From: Candidatus Bathyarchaeota archaeon
GTDB taxonomy: Archaea > Thermoproteota > Bathyarchaeia > Bathyarchaeales > Bathyarchaeaceae
Length of the DNA: 20,771 nucleotides
Direction of reading: 5' to 3'
Assembly (NCBI GenBank): GCA_026967815.1
Contig: JAPUUO010000014.1
Location: forward strand, 1-20,771
Shown here piece by piece: positions 1 to 6,481 of this stretch; positions within the stretch are counted from its first letter, which is position 1, and every line of letters starts with the position of its first letter. The translations under genes were made by a program, and so were the position numbers. The notes beneath the pieces were generated by a model, which was not told the origin of the DNA, did not search any database, and saw only the letters and a list, made by a program, of their open reading frames with translations.

Positions 1-949
1 GTAGATTTATCTCAGCCACTTCTTCAACTGTGATTAGCTTGTAGCTGGGGCGAATTAAGCACGCAATTGCGTTTAGGGCTGTGGTTTTGCCGGCGCCGGT
101 AGCACCTACAATCATAATTGGCATCTTGTTTTCGACCAGAAGCCACAGATAAGCTGCCATAGACTCATTTAGCGTCTCGTTCGCAATTAGATCAACAATA
201 GTAAAGGGGTCTTTGCGGAATTTCCTTATTGTGAAACTTGTTCCAGATGGAGTCGTTTCTCTTCCATAAGACACAGCCAAACGATGCTTGCCAGGCAAGG
301 TTACGTCTACGATTGGAAAGGCAATGCTAACATGTTTTCCAGCCTTATGGACAATTTTCATGACAAAGTCATTTAGTTCTTCTTCAGCGCTGAAGAAAGT
401 GTTGGTTTTAATGTTCTCATGAATCCTGTGCCAAAGAAAGATCGGCTTGTTAATGCCGCCGCAACTTATGTCCTCGACGTAGGGATCGTGCATCAACGGA
501 TCAATGTTTCCATAGCCCACAATATTTCGTTCCAAATAGTACTGGATTTTCCGGGTGCCAATCGGCGAGATTCCCATAAAAGCCTTAGGATGGTTAGAGG
601 CGATTATTGGCAGCTGCCGATGAAAAGACGTGCCCTGACTTTCATCTCCGTCGGGTGCTTTTAGCTCGTATTCTAATACGTTTCGCATGCGTTCGTAGGC
701 TTCTCTTTCCTCTTTTTCCAGTGGAAGCTCATCAATTATGTAAAAAAGCTCAGCTGTGACATCGTTTTGGACTATTGACGCGTAAGAGAAGGGTGGCTTC
801 AAGGGATAAGTTTCTATTTCAGTGTATCCTTCTGGCGCTCCATGACGCTTGAGACCCAGGTAGCCGACTAAGGTTTCCATAGAAGGCTCATCAGAAGCAT
901 TTTCCGCTGGTTGTTGATTTCCTTTCTTTGGTTTTATTTTAAACTTCAC
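1..949 (-). CDS. Type II/IV secretion (pilus assembly) ATPase, N-terminal 316 residues; gene continues past the left edge
   Basis: This gene is open at the window edge. Reading the minus strand from a GTG at 949-947 gives an uninterrupted 316-residue frame. The start follows a strong ribosome site, GGAGGT, seven bases upstream, and lies 4 bp after the stop of the preceding gene, so the two are translationally linked. Residues 282-290 are GATGAGKTT, the Walker A loop, followed by a TALNAIACLIRP helix and VEEVAEINL, typical of GspE/PilB/FlaI-family hexameric ATPases. Upstream, the region around GYGNIDPLMHDPYVEDISCGG and the later TPSGTSFTIRKF match the N-terminal half of archaeal secretion ATPases. 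In this family ATP hydrolysis on the cytoplasmic side powers pilin assembly through a TadC/PilC-like membrane protein, which is expected next, outside the window. Walker B and later motifs are not visible. Pilin genes upstream support a pilus role rather than archaellum or secretion alone. Confidence 0.88.
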   Translation of the reverse strand, partial: MKFKIKPKKGNQQPAENASDEPSMETLVGYLGLKRHGAPEGYTEIETYPLKPPFSYASIVQNDVTAELFYIIDELPLEKEEREAYERMRNVLEYELKAPDGDESQGTSFHRQLPIIASNHPKAFMGISPIGTRKIQYYLERNIVGYGNIDPLMHDPYVEDISCGGINKPIFLWHRIHENIKTNTFFSAEEELNDFVMKIVHKAGKHVSIAFPIVDVTLPGKHRLAVSYGRETTPSGTSFTIRKFRKDPFTIVDLIANETLNESMAAYLWLLVENKMPIMIVGATGAGKTTALNAIACLIRPSYKLITVEEVAEINL

Positions 950-953
950 TGCT

Positions 954-1406
954 CTAACCTCCTAGGGAAGCGAGATTAAGCTGAGGAGCTGAACCATTCA
1001 TATAGGACTCTAAAATCGCCGGTCCGTATCCTCCAATAAAATGACCTGATGCAGATGTTCCCTGAGGTAGGAAGACCCGGCAGCTTGCCGCGTCCTCCAT
1101 CTCCTGACCCAGTGAACCTTCTAGCCACGCGCTTGAGGAGTCGCTGCAGGCGCGTAGCCAGTATTGATGGGATCCGATTGTTGTAGGTAGCTGGAGAAAA
1201 ACCTTTGTTGATGAGTTTGTTGTAGTGGCTATCGCCAGAAGTTCGTTTCCTTTTGCCGCAAGATGATTGAGCAGGTTTCTCAGCTGCTCCGCTTCAGGGA
1301 TGGCTCTAAGTGAGGTGGTGTAAGCATTAAGTGTGGCTATTAGAATGGTGCTGACGGCTGCTAACGCAACAAAGGTATAGATGTGACCTGATACAATTGA
1401 GGGCAT
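954..1406 (-). CDS. Membrane-anchored pilus-locus protein, 150 aa, unknown family
   Basis: I do not recognise this family. An uncharged N-terminal helix at about residues 7-27 (HIYTFVALAAVSTILIATL) is followed by a polar extracellular-looking domain rich in Ser, Thr, Asn and Gly with two cysteines (about residues 82 and 109). This is the architecture of minor pilins or pilus-associated proteins, but no R/K-G/A class III cleavage site precedes the helix, so processing by the prepilin peptidase is doubtful. The ATG lies 4 bp after the stop of the 279-residue gene and its own stop lies 4 bp before the ATPase start, so it belongs to the same transcript. By position it may be a minor pilin, an adaptor or an anchor of the pilus. 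Confidence 0.75.
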   Translation of the reverse strand: MPSIVSGHIYTFVALAAVSTILIATLNAYTTSLRAIPEAEQLRNLLNHLAAKGNELLAIATTTNSSTKVFLQLPTTIGSHQYWLRACSDSSSAWLEGSLGQEMEDAASCRVFLPQGTSASGHFIGGYGPAILESYMNGSAPQLNLASLGG

Positions 1407-1410
1407 GCAG

Positions 1411-2250
1411 TCACCAACCTACGGTTTCCATTTTCACGTGGCAAACTATGGTCTCTAGGTTGACTATGGCGCCTTGCGAGCTACTTGAGATGGGTAAGGA
1501 GACTTCGTCGGCATGTCCATCTAGGCTTGCCTTTAATAAGAGAGATGTTATTGCGTTGGAGAAGTTGTAGCTCTGCCAATTGGAAGCGGCACTCAAGCAA
1601 GACGCTTTGAGACGAAAGCTCCCAAGTCGTGTTACGCTCTGCGACGAGTTGAAGTTGACTATGTAAACCCGCAGATTGTTGACAGGTTTCCCATCGCTTG
1701 AACCAGTAACCGCAGAGCCCACCGAAGGTCGATATGAAAGCGCTATCTCGTAGTGGTTTTCTGTGTTCTGGGAAACGCTAAGTTGAGTCGTTGTGGACCA
1801 GCTTTGGTTTATAATGGCACGGTTGTCTCCCACTAGGAAAAAACTGTCTTGTGTCTCTGAAGCGGGCAATTGGTAGGCAATTTTCCCTATCGAACTATTA
1901 AAGAAGACAACCTGAAAGGAAGAACCGTCTGTTAAATTCAGGACCAATCTTCTCGCTGTTGATACAACTTGGAACTCTCCTCCGAAATTCCCAAACTCGT
2001 AAAACTGGGAAGACCCAGGAGACCAAGCCACAAAACTAACGATCTTTTCAAATGAGAGCATTTCTTGCTCCGCACCTGAGACCTTGAATGCTTGAGTTTT
2101 CATATTAATTCTGATGATCGAAAAATAGTAGGTGGCAGAAATCAGAACAATCAGCGAAACAAAAAGCATCAGAAAGGTGACGGGAAGACTCATCCCTCTC
2201 TGAGAAGATAACAAACTTGGCGAATCTTTCTTTCGTTTGTTTTTTTCCAT
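1411..2250 (-). CDS. Pilin-like membrane-anchored protein, 279 aa, with class III-type signal segment
   Basis: The N terminus has a basic stretch (KNKRKK), then SSQRG followed by MSLPVTFLMLFVSLIVLISA, a single hydrophobic helix at about residues 20-42. A charged end with R-G directly before the helix is the layout of archaeal class III signal peptides cut by the prepilin peptidase (family knowledge; cleavage is inferred). The remaining 230 residues are Ser/Thr/Asn-rich and look extracellular, with two cysteines near residues 215 and 267. It is much larger than the two upstream pilins, so it could be a minor or tip pilin. It begins a separately controlled unit: an inverted-repeat promoter element sits 108-141 bp upstream, and an oligo-T terminator separates it from the pilin before it. 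No strong ribosome site precedes the ATG. Confidence 0.78.
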   Translation of the reverse strand: MEKNKRKKDSPSLLSSQRGMSLPVTFLMLFVSLIVLISATYYFSIIRINMKTQAFKVSGAEQEMLSFEKIVSFVAWSPGSSQFYEFGNFGGEFQVVSTARRLVLNLTDGSSFQVVFFNSSIGKIAYQLPASETQDSFFLVGDNRAIINQSWSTTTQLSVSQNTENHYEIALSYRPSVGSAVTGSSDGKPVNNLRVYIVNFNSSQSVTRLGSFRLKASCLSAASNWQSYNFSNAITSLLLKASLDGHADEVSLPISSSSQGAIVNLETIVCHVKMETVGW

Positions 2251-2358
2251 TCAACGCACTCAGCTTCGGTGATGAGGACTAGAGAAATCCAGCCAAGACA
2301 AGGTGACTGGTCTTTCTCTCCTTTTTTCCATCTGAATGATTTCTGTAAAGATAATTGT

Positions 2359-2391
2359 TAAGATGGTTTGTGTGTAGAACAGCACTACACA
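2359..2391 (-). promoter_or_regulatory. Inverted-repeat promoter module A, upstream of the 279-aa pilus gene
   Basis: Read towards the gene, TGTGTAG, a 7-base spacer (TGCTGTT), then CTACACA forms a perfect 7-bp inverted repeat (2371-2391), followed by CAAACCATCTTA (2359-2370). It matches module B upstream of the pilin at 2472-3041 in all but three of 33 positions. The match to B is what supports it as a regulatory site rather than chance dyad symmetry. Confidence 0.65.
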
Positions 2392-2432
2392 TTCGAGTAC
2401 TCACAAGCGATCTAAACTGCCACAGTTCCTTG

Positions 2433-2460
2433 AAAAAAAATGGGAAAAAGAAAAAGGGGA
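2433..2460 (-). terminator. Oligo-T terminator after pilin 2
   Basis: On the minus strand, just after the pilin stop codon, the sequence reads CCCCTTTTTCTTTTTCCCA followed by a run of eight T. Pyrimidine-rich tracts with T runs are the usual archaeal termination signal. Its position allows the highly expressed pilin to be separated from the downstream pilus genes. Confidence 0.55.
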
Positions 2461-2471
2461 GGGCTGCTTCT

Positions 2472-3041
2472 CTAAGTAGCTGCTTCTACGTTCGACTCTT
2501 TGTAGTATTGAGCGTTCGCAGTAAAGATGGTCACGCCTAAAGTGACGCCTATGTCGTTGACTGACAAGCTGTCAGGATTCGTCATGTAGACAATCATGCT
2601 CCAGCCAGATTTGAGAATCATGTCGTTTCCAGCTATACCCTGAGTCAATGTGTAAGTTGCAGTTCCTAGTGTCACGCTCAGGCCTTGCAGAGTACCGTTC
2701 GCGTTTGGTGTAATATATGTCAAATCAGGCGAAATTCCAGTTTGGGTCTTGTTAAAATAAACAGTGTCCCACTCGCTTTGTTGACCGCGGACAGCTATCT
2801 TGTCCAACACCAAGTCACGTCCACCAGTGTTTATGATGAGGAAGGCCGCTTCGCTGAAGGTCGAGCCATTGTTCCAAAAGTGAAGCTTGGTCACCTGGAT
2901 ACTCTCTTCTTGAACCCTAGTCGTCGTCACATTGATCGCATAGAAAGTAACGACAGTCGCCAGCAGCACTGAAACCACCAAGATTATCAATGTCGTCACA
3001 ACGGTGCTGAGCCCTTTTCTACTCTTTAAGAGACTTTTCAT
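2472..3041 (-). CDS. Type IV pilin / archaellin-like major subunit, copy 2 (189 aa)
   Basis: The protein starts with MKSLLKSRKG and then LSTVVTTLIILVVSVLLATV, a classical archaeal class III signal peptide: positively charged leader, cleavage expected between G10 and L11, and a 25-residue hydrophobic helix that also forms the filament core. A beta-rich, Thr/Asn-rich extracellular domain of about 150 residues follows, with several N-x-S/T sequons suitable for N-glycosylation. No cysteine is present. It is a close duplicate of the pilin at 3202-3765. GGAG lies 8 bases before the ATG. Promoter module B upstream and an oligo-T terminator downstream suggest its own transcript. It is probably a pilus subunit, less likely an archaellin, because no archaellum fla genes are seen. 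Confidence 0.88.
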   Translation of the reverse strand: MKSLLKSRKGLSTVVTTLIILVVSVLLATVVTFYAINVTTTRVQEESIQVTKLHFWNNGSTFSEAAFLIINTGGRDLVLDKIAVRGQQSEWDTVYFNKTQTGISPDLTYITPNANGTLQGLSVTLGTATYTLTQGIAGNDMILKSGWSMIVYMTNPDSLSVNDIGVTLGVTIFTANAQYYKESNVEAAT

Positions 3042-3085
3042 TTTTTTCTCTCCGTTTGACGGCGAGAGCTTTGCATCTTAAGACA

Positions 3086-3118
3086 TAAGATAATTTGTGT
3101 GTAGAACAGTACTACACA
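3086..3118 (-). promoter_or_regulatory. Inverted-repeat promoter module B, upstream of pilin 2
   Basis: Read towards the pilin, TGTGTAG-TACTGTT-CTACACA (3098-3118) is a perfect 7-bp inverted repeat, followed directly by CAAATTATCTTA (3086-3097). The 3' end lies 44 bp before the ATG. The A/T-rich end is at a distance suitable for a weak TATA element with a roughly 20-base leader, which would place the palindrome at the upstream face of the promoter, where archaeal activators bind. Confidence 0.68.
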
Positions 3119-3173
3119 TTCAAAAACGAGTTCACGTGTTATACCTAGTTGAAGTAACCTGGCCAACTTGTAA

Positions 3174-3197
3174 AGAAACTAAAGAAAAAAGAAGGGG
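3174..3197 (-). terminator. Oligo-T/pyrimidine terminator after pilin 1
   Basis: Immediately after the pilin stop the minus strand reads CCCCTTCTTTTTTCTTTAG, a pyrimidine tract with a run of six T. It resembles the tract after pilin 2 in composition and position. Confidence 0.5.
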
Positions 3198-3201
3198 TTA
3201 A

Positions 3202-3765
3202 TTAGATCGAAGCTTCTACGTTTGTCTCTTTGTAGTATTGAGCGTTCGCAGTGAAGAGGGTCACACCTACGGTAACACCTATGTCACTCACCGATATGCT
3301 GTCAGGATTTGTAACGTAGACAATCAAACTCCAACCGGACTTCAAGATCAGATCACTGTTTGCCTGAACGAGTGCGTAAGTTGTTGTACCAAGAGTGACA
3401 GTTTTCCCTAAAAGCGTGCCATTTGAGTTTGGAGCAACGTAGTACAAATCAGGTGAAATCGCATTGGTAGTTTTGTTGTAGTAAACCGTTGTCCATGAAG
3501 ACTCTTGACCGCGCACAGCAATTTTATCTATGACAAGGTCGCGACCGCCAGTATTAACTACTAGAAATGCGGCTTCCGCATAACTTGTGCCGTTCTGCCA
3601 GAGATGCTGCTTATAGATTTGCAGACTTTCCTCTTGAACCCGTGTTGTCGTCACATTGATCGCATAGAAAGTAACGACAGTCGCCAGCAAAACAGCGACT
3701 ACCAGAATGATCAAGGTGGTTACAACAGTACTCAGTGCTTTCCGGTCTTTCGTGAACCGTTTCAT
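3202..3765 (-). CDS. Type IV pilin / archaellin-like major subunit, copy 1 (187 aa)
   Basis: The class III signal is MKRFTKDRKA before LSTVVTTLIILVVAVLLATV, with cleavage expected after A10. The rest follows the other pilin almost residue for residue, including INTGGRDLV/VNTGGRDLV, KIAVRGQ, LKSGWS, VTNPDS and the C-terminal FTANAQYYKE-NVEA. Most differences are in the middle of the surface domain. GAGGTGA, seven bases before the ATG, is the ribosome site, and module C lies upstream. Two tandem pilins of this kind usually give a filament with mixed or alternative major subunits (family knowledge). The A-L cleavage junction instead of G-L is still accepted by archaeal prepilin peptidases. Confidence 0.88.
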   Translation of the reverse strand: MKRFTKDRKALSTVVTTLIILVVAVLLATVVTFYAINVTTTRVQEESLQIYKQHLWQNGTSYAEAAFLVVNTGGRDLVIDKIAVRGQESSWTTVYYNKTTNAISPDLYYVAPNSNGTLLGKTVTLGTTTYALVQANSDLILKSGWSLIVYVTNPDSISVSDIGVTVGVTLFTANAQYYKETNVEASI

Positions 3766-3814
3766 CGATCTTTCACCTCGAATTTCTTTTAATGAAAGAA
3801 AGGATGAACTAAAG

Positions 3815-3847
3815 TAATAGAATTCGTCTGTAGCAGCCTGCTACATA
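3815..3847 (-). promoter_or_regulatory. Inverted-repeat promoter module C, upstream of pilin 1
   Basis: TGTAGCA-GGC-TGCTACA (3829-3845) is a perfect 7-bp inverted repeat with a 3-base spacer. In the 33-bp frame of modules A and B it reads TATGTAG-CAGGCTG-CTACAGA and then CGAATTCTATTA, ending 49 bp before the ATG. The arms are shifted compared with A and B, but GTAG, CTACA and the A/T-rich end align without gaps. Confidence 0.55.
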
Positions 3848-3910
3848 CAAAAAAACGAGCTGAAACTCAGATAGTGAGCACGATCAGTTCTGCATAAGAT
3901 TCTGTGGGGT

Positions 3911-4831
3911 CTATCTGTTCAGTTCAACTGCCATCTTCGTACTCCACAGTTCAGTGAAAAGCGTACCCAAGACTTTGATGAAAGCGTCATAATTTGTCCA
4001 CAGAGCTGCAATTTTGTCTTTCTTCTTTTCGGTATCCGAATTCTGCCCATTGTTTCTTTGTATTGACAAAAGAAGCTGCTCTTGATCGACTACAATGAAG
4101 CTTGGAAGATCGATTGAATACGTGCATTTAACATCGTTCAGTTGTAGTTTCCTTAAGAAGAAACGACTTTTGGGTGAATCACTAGTCAATAGTCGGACAG
4201 TCAAGTCCTTTTTTGCAATTTTCTCTAGTTTATCCAAGAATCCAGAATGGTAAAAGCGTGAAATATCTGAGTCACACAGGAATACCCAGATTTCCTCTTT
4301 AGTCTTTGCCGAGATCTCTTCGGCCTTCAGGTTGATTTGCTCCTCACCTTCTAATATCTGAAAAATCTCTCTCTTCACAAATTTACCCTTTAGTTTTGGA
4401 AGGGAAACCCACAAGTCGACAAGGCCTTTCTTCTTTCTTTCAAGACTCTGTAGCTTGAGTTTCTTGCTTCCTATTAGACGATCCAACGTCTTCTCGAAAG
4501 GCGTAGCCACAAATTTGAGTGGTTTCTCGAAGACTGAGGACACCAATCCGATCTTTTCGAGGTCTCGCAGAATTCTGTATGTTTCAGTTCGATGTAGAGA
4601 AATAGCTTCAGAAATCTCGCTGGCTTTACGCATTCCCGTTCTTGCAAGATAAATGTAAACCCTGATCTCATTTTTGGAGAGCCCAAGTTTTTGAAGCGTG
4701 TTCCCAATTGCTTCAAGACCCTGTATAGGACCTTTATCGTTCATTACGAATTTGTATAATCCTGCCTTCTCGTCATATAGTCTTACAACGGTTTCGGGCT
4801 TTTTTGTGAGGGTTTCCATAAGCGTTAACAT
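3911..4831 (-). CDS. TrmB-family winged-helix transcriptional regulator
   Basis: Residues 47-112 form a winged helix-turn-helix of the TrmB type: LQKLGLSKNEIRVYIYLART, then KASEISEAISLHRTETYRIL as the recognition helix region, and RDLEKIGLVSS with a basic wing. A Lys/Glu-rich linker (about 120-140) and a C-terminal domain of about 160 residues follow, resembling the effector or PLD-like half of TrmB proteins; I see no clear sugar-binding signature. An N-terminal extension of some 45 residues precedes the DNA-binding domain, which is longer than usual. The ATG at 4831 has no ribosome site and lies near a TTAAAAT box, so leaderless translation is likely; a second ATG at 4819 is possible. It sits between the pilin genes and the coiled-coil operon and is the best local candidate to bind the repeated palindromes. 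Confidence 0.82.
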   Translation of the reverse strand: MLTLMETLTKKPETVVRLYDEKAGLYKFVMNDKGPIQGLEAIGNTLQKLGLSKNEIRVYIYLARTGMRKASEISEAISLHRTETYRILRDLEKIGLVSSVFEKPLKFVATPFEKTLDRLIGSKKLKLQSLERKKKGLVDLWVSLPKLKGKFVKREIFQILEGEEQINLKAEEISAKTKEEIWVFLCDSDISRFYHSGFLDKLEKIAKKDLTVRLLTSDSPKSRFFLRKLQLNDVKCTYSIDLPSFIVVDQEQLLLSIQRNNGQNSDTEKKKDKIAALWTNYDAFIKVLGTLFTELWSTKMAVELNR

Positions 4832-4945
4832 TCCATGTTTGAATCTAATTTTAAGTGAATTGAAAGCGAATATCGATTATTCCTATATTTTATTCTTCTG
4901 AATTTTGAATTCATATTACGAATCAAACTTTGGAAAATTGGCAAG

Positions 4946-4978
4946 TACGTAGCACAAGGCTATATACAAATTCTCTTA
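4946..4978 (+). promoter_or_regulatory. Promoter module E, upstream of the coiled-coil operon
   Basis: TACGTAG-CACAAGG-CTATATA followed by CAAATTCTCTTA aligns without gaps to modules A-D. The palindrome is degraded in its outer arms, while GTAG, CTA, ACAAATT and CTTA are kept, and 17 of 22 positions match the plus-strand reading of module C. GGCTATATACAAAT could also serve as the TATA box. It lies 63 bp before the ATG at 5042. Confidence 0.5.
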
Positions 4979-5041
4979 TTGTGTCGTCATCTCTTCGTAA
5001 GCAGTTACGTAATACTCGATAAACTTCTAGAGGTAAGCTTG

Positions 5042-5662
5042 ATGGAAAAAGTTGAGGTCGAAGAGAAGAGAATTGAGGATTCCACGAAAATGGTCAAAGG
5101 AGAAACTCTTCCTCGCCCTTACCAATCTTCAAGTGAACAGACGCAAGAATCTCTTAGAATCATAAACGAGGAAACCTCACAATTAAGCGAATTTCTATTA
5201 CAAGAAGGAAAACTCATCAGAGAACTCTGTGTTCTCCTTAGACATATTCTAAAACGGTTAAAAATGCATTTTAAACTACCTACAAATGTTTTTTCGCAAA
5301 CATGGAAAACCCAAAGGATAATCCTGACCGATGAAGCTCATCTAGTTTTCGTAAACAACCGAAACGAAGTGAAATCCAAAGCTTTAGAAGACTACCCTCC
5401 GAAAGTCATACTCAACGTCGCTTCATTCATTATTCCTGAACTGAGCAAAACATTAACTTCCTACAGAGAAGATGTCAGCTCAAGAATAGACATGTTCGAC
5501 AAGATAAACCAAGAACTTAGAAGCCTTCGCAACACACTTGCGAATCGCCAAAAAAACCTTGAAGAAGATGTAAACCCAGCTGGTTTCGGAGTGAAGAAGA
5601 TTCTATTGACTAAACATGCAGTTTCGAGTGAAGAGAATAAGAGAAACACGGAGAGCACTTAA
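5042..5662 (+). CDS. Coiled-coil protein of unknown function, 206 aa; paralogue of the 8525-9061 product
   Basis: I do not recognise a named family. I chose the ATG at 5042 because AGAGGT lies seven bases before it; an upstream in-frame TTG at 4979 falls inside the promoter. The protein is soluble and highly charged: a disordered N terminus (1-35), a helical segment (36-77), a short middle part with LP-W-T and a beta-like stretch (IILTDEAHLVFV, 93-104), then a long helical, coiled-coil-like segment (117-175) with IIPELSKTLTSYREDVSSR. EET-Q-SE occurs at residues 43-50 here and at exactly 43-50 in the 8525-9061 product, and the LP, W-T, IIP-L and R-x-x-x-SR positions also correspond. The next gene starts 2 bp after its stop, so both are co-translated. 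Confidence 0.75.
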   Translation: MEKVEVEEKRIEDSTKMVKGETLPRPYQSSSEQTQESLRIINEETSQLSEFLLQEGKLIRELCVLLRHILKRLKMHFKLPTNVFSQTWKTQRIILTDEAHLVFVNNRNEVKSKALEDYPPKVILNVASFIIPELSKTLTSYREDVSSRIDMFDKINQELRSLRNTLANRQKNLEEDVNPAGFGVKKILLTKHAVSSEENKRNTEST

Positions 5663-5664
5663 CA

Positions 5665-6231
5665 ATGTTAGAAGGTCTAGCAACTGAAATCCGGAGTTTT
5701 CATTCTTTGCGTGACTTGCGTGAAAGCATCGAGGAGGAGATTGATCAGTACGAGTCTGTTGCCGACGAATACAGCCAGTGGCTAGGATCATTTCTCAGAG
5801 ACATGCAAGAAACGCATGGGAATGAAGAATGGTTTAAAAAGCTGTCAACATTTCAAAGATCTTCGAAGGGAAAATCCAAAAGAGAGAACAAAAAAGAAAG
5901 CAAAGAGGAAAAGAAAAAGAAAGCAGACACATCTACAGAATGGATTTCTTACAAAGCTCTCATGCTAAGCGCGAGTGAGCAAGGAGAAGCTGAAATACTA
6001 TTTGATGCCATAGAGGAGATAAATAGAAAGATAGACCAACTTCGCAAGGTTAAAAGCGTAATAGAGAATCTGGAAAAGTCAACTCTTGGTAAAGACATGA
6101 TCTACATAACTTATATTCACGATGGAGTGCCAGAAAAGATAGTCTTACGCCATAAAAAAGACAAAGAATTCGCAGAAAAATTCAGTTTCGCTGCAGACTT
6201 TTCCATGTTGAAACAAGTCTATGGAACTTGA
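5665..6231 (+). CDS. Coiled-coil protein of unknown function, 188 aa, with Lys/Glu-rich linker
   Basis: No family is recognised. The gene starts 2 bp after the stop of the preceding coiled-coil gene, so the products are probably made in equal amounts and may interact. Two helical parts (about 1-60 and 95-145) flank a very basic and acidic linker at 67-92 (KGKSKRENKKESKEEKKKKA). The C-terminal 45 residues (MIYITYIHDGVPEKIVLRHK) look like a small beta-containing end domain. There is no signal peptide or membrane helix, so it is expected to be cytoplasmic. The linker shape suggests a flexible tether between two interaction domains, which is inference only. Confidence 0.72.
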   Translation: MLEGLATEIRSFHSLRDLRESIEEEIDQYESVADEYSQWLGSFLRDMQETHGNEEWFKKLSTFQRSSKGKSKRENKKESKEEKKKKADTSTEWISYKALMLSASEQGEAEILFDAIEEINRKIDQLRKVKSVIENLEKSTLGKDMIYITYIHDGVPEKIVLRHKKDKEFAEKFSFAADFSMLKQVYGT

Positions 6232-6376
6232 CTCTGGTCTTTTGCTTGTTCTTGGCAGCTAAAGAAGACGCACCTATGCCCTTTTTGTAGCAGCTCAATT
6301 AAGTACTGCAGTCTCCTGAAACTCATAATGTGCCCATCTGACTCTTCAAGCTTCTTTTCCAAAAATGTCAACGATG
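6232..6376. other. Intergenic stretch without a supported gene
   Basis: Between the coiled-coil operon and module D I see no clear terminator or RNA. The minus strand holds an open frame of about 50 codons (6219-6371, TTG start) that overlaps the end of the upstream gene; it has no ribosome site or plausible promoter and is treated as unsupported. Confidence 0.4.
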
Positions 6377-6409
6377 TGTGTAGTTTAGTGTTACACACAA
6401 AACAACTTT
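6377..6409 (+). promoter_or_regulatory. Inverted-repeat promoter module D, upstream of the SecB-like gene
   Basis: TGTGTGTA (6375-6382) and TACACACA (6392-6399) form a perfect 8-bp inverted repeat. In the shared frame it reads TGTGTAG-TTTAGTG-TTACACA and then CAAAACAACTTT. Orientation towards the gene and the trailing CAAA are the same as in modules A-C and E. Confidence 0.6.
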
Positions 6410-6481
6410 GCTTTTGAGTTTTAGGGTTTGTTTGGAGGGTTGTGGAAAGAAGAGGTTATAGTTTTAGTTTTGTTTGGGAGT

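Noticed and set aside
2265..2336. A 23-codon minus-strand frame in the leader of the 279-aa pilus gene
   Set aside because: Short, without a ribosome site; could be an upstream reading frame but there is no evidence beyond its openness.
2355..2540. A 61-codon plus-strand frame over the intergenic region and the pilin end
   Set aside because: It covers the palindromic promoter element, the terminator tract and the antisense of the pilin 3' end; nothing supports expression.
2371..3845. Palindromes near pilins considered as transposon ends or CRISPR-like repeats
   Set aside because: They are too few and too short, with no regular spacers, transposase or target duplications, and they keep a fixed orientation relative to gene starts, so a promoter role fits better.
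4979..5041. Upstream TTG extension of the 5042 coiled-coil gene
   Set aside because: The extension starts directly behind the promoter module, and AGAGGT seven bases before ATG 5042 marks that codon as the start.
6219..6371. A 50-codon minus-strand frame with coding-like composition (it extends to a GTG at 6398)
   Set aside because: It overlaps the end of the 5665-6231 gene, starts inside or against the module D palindrome, and lacks a ribosome site and a promoter at the right distance.
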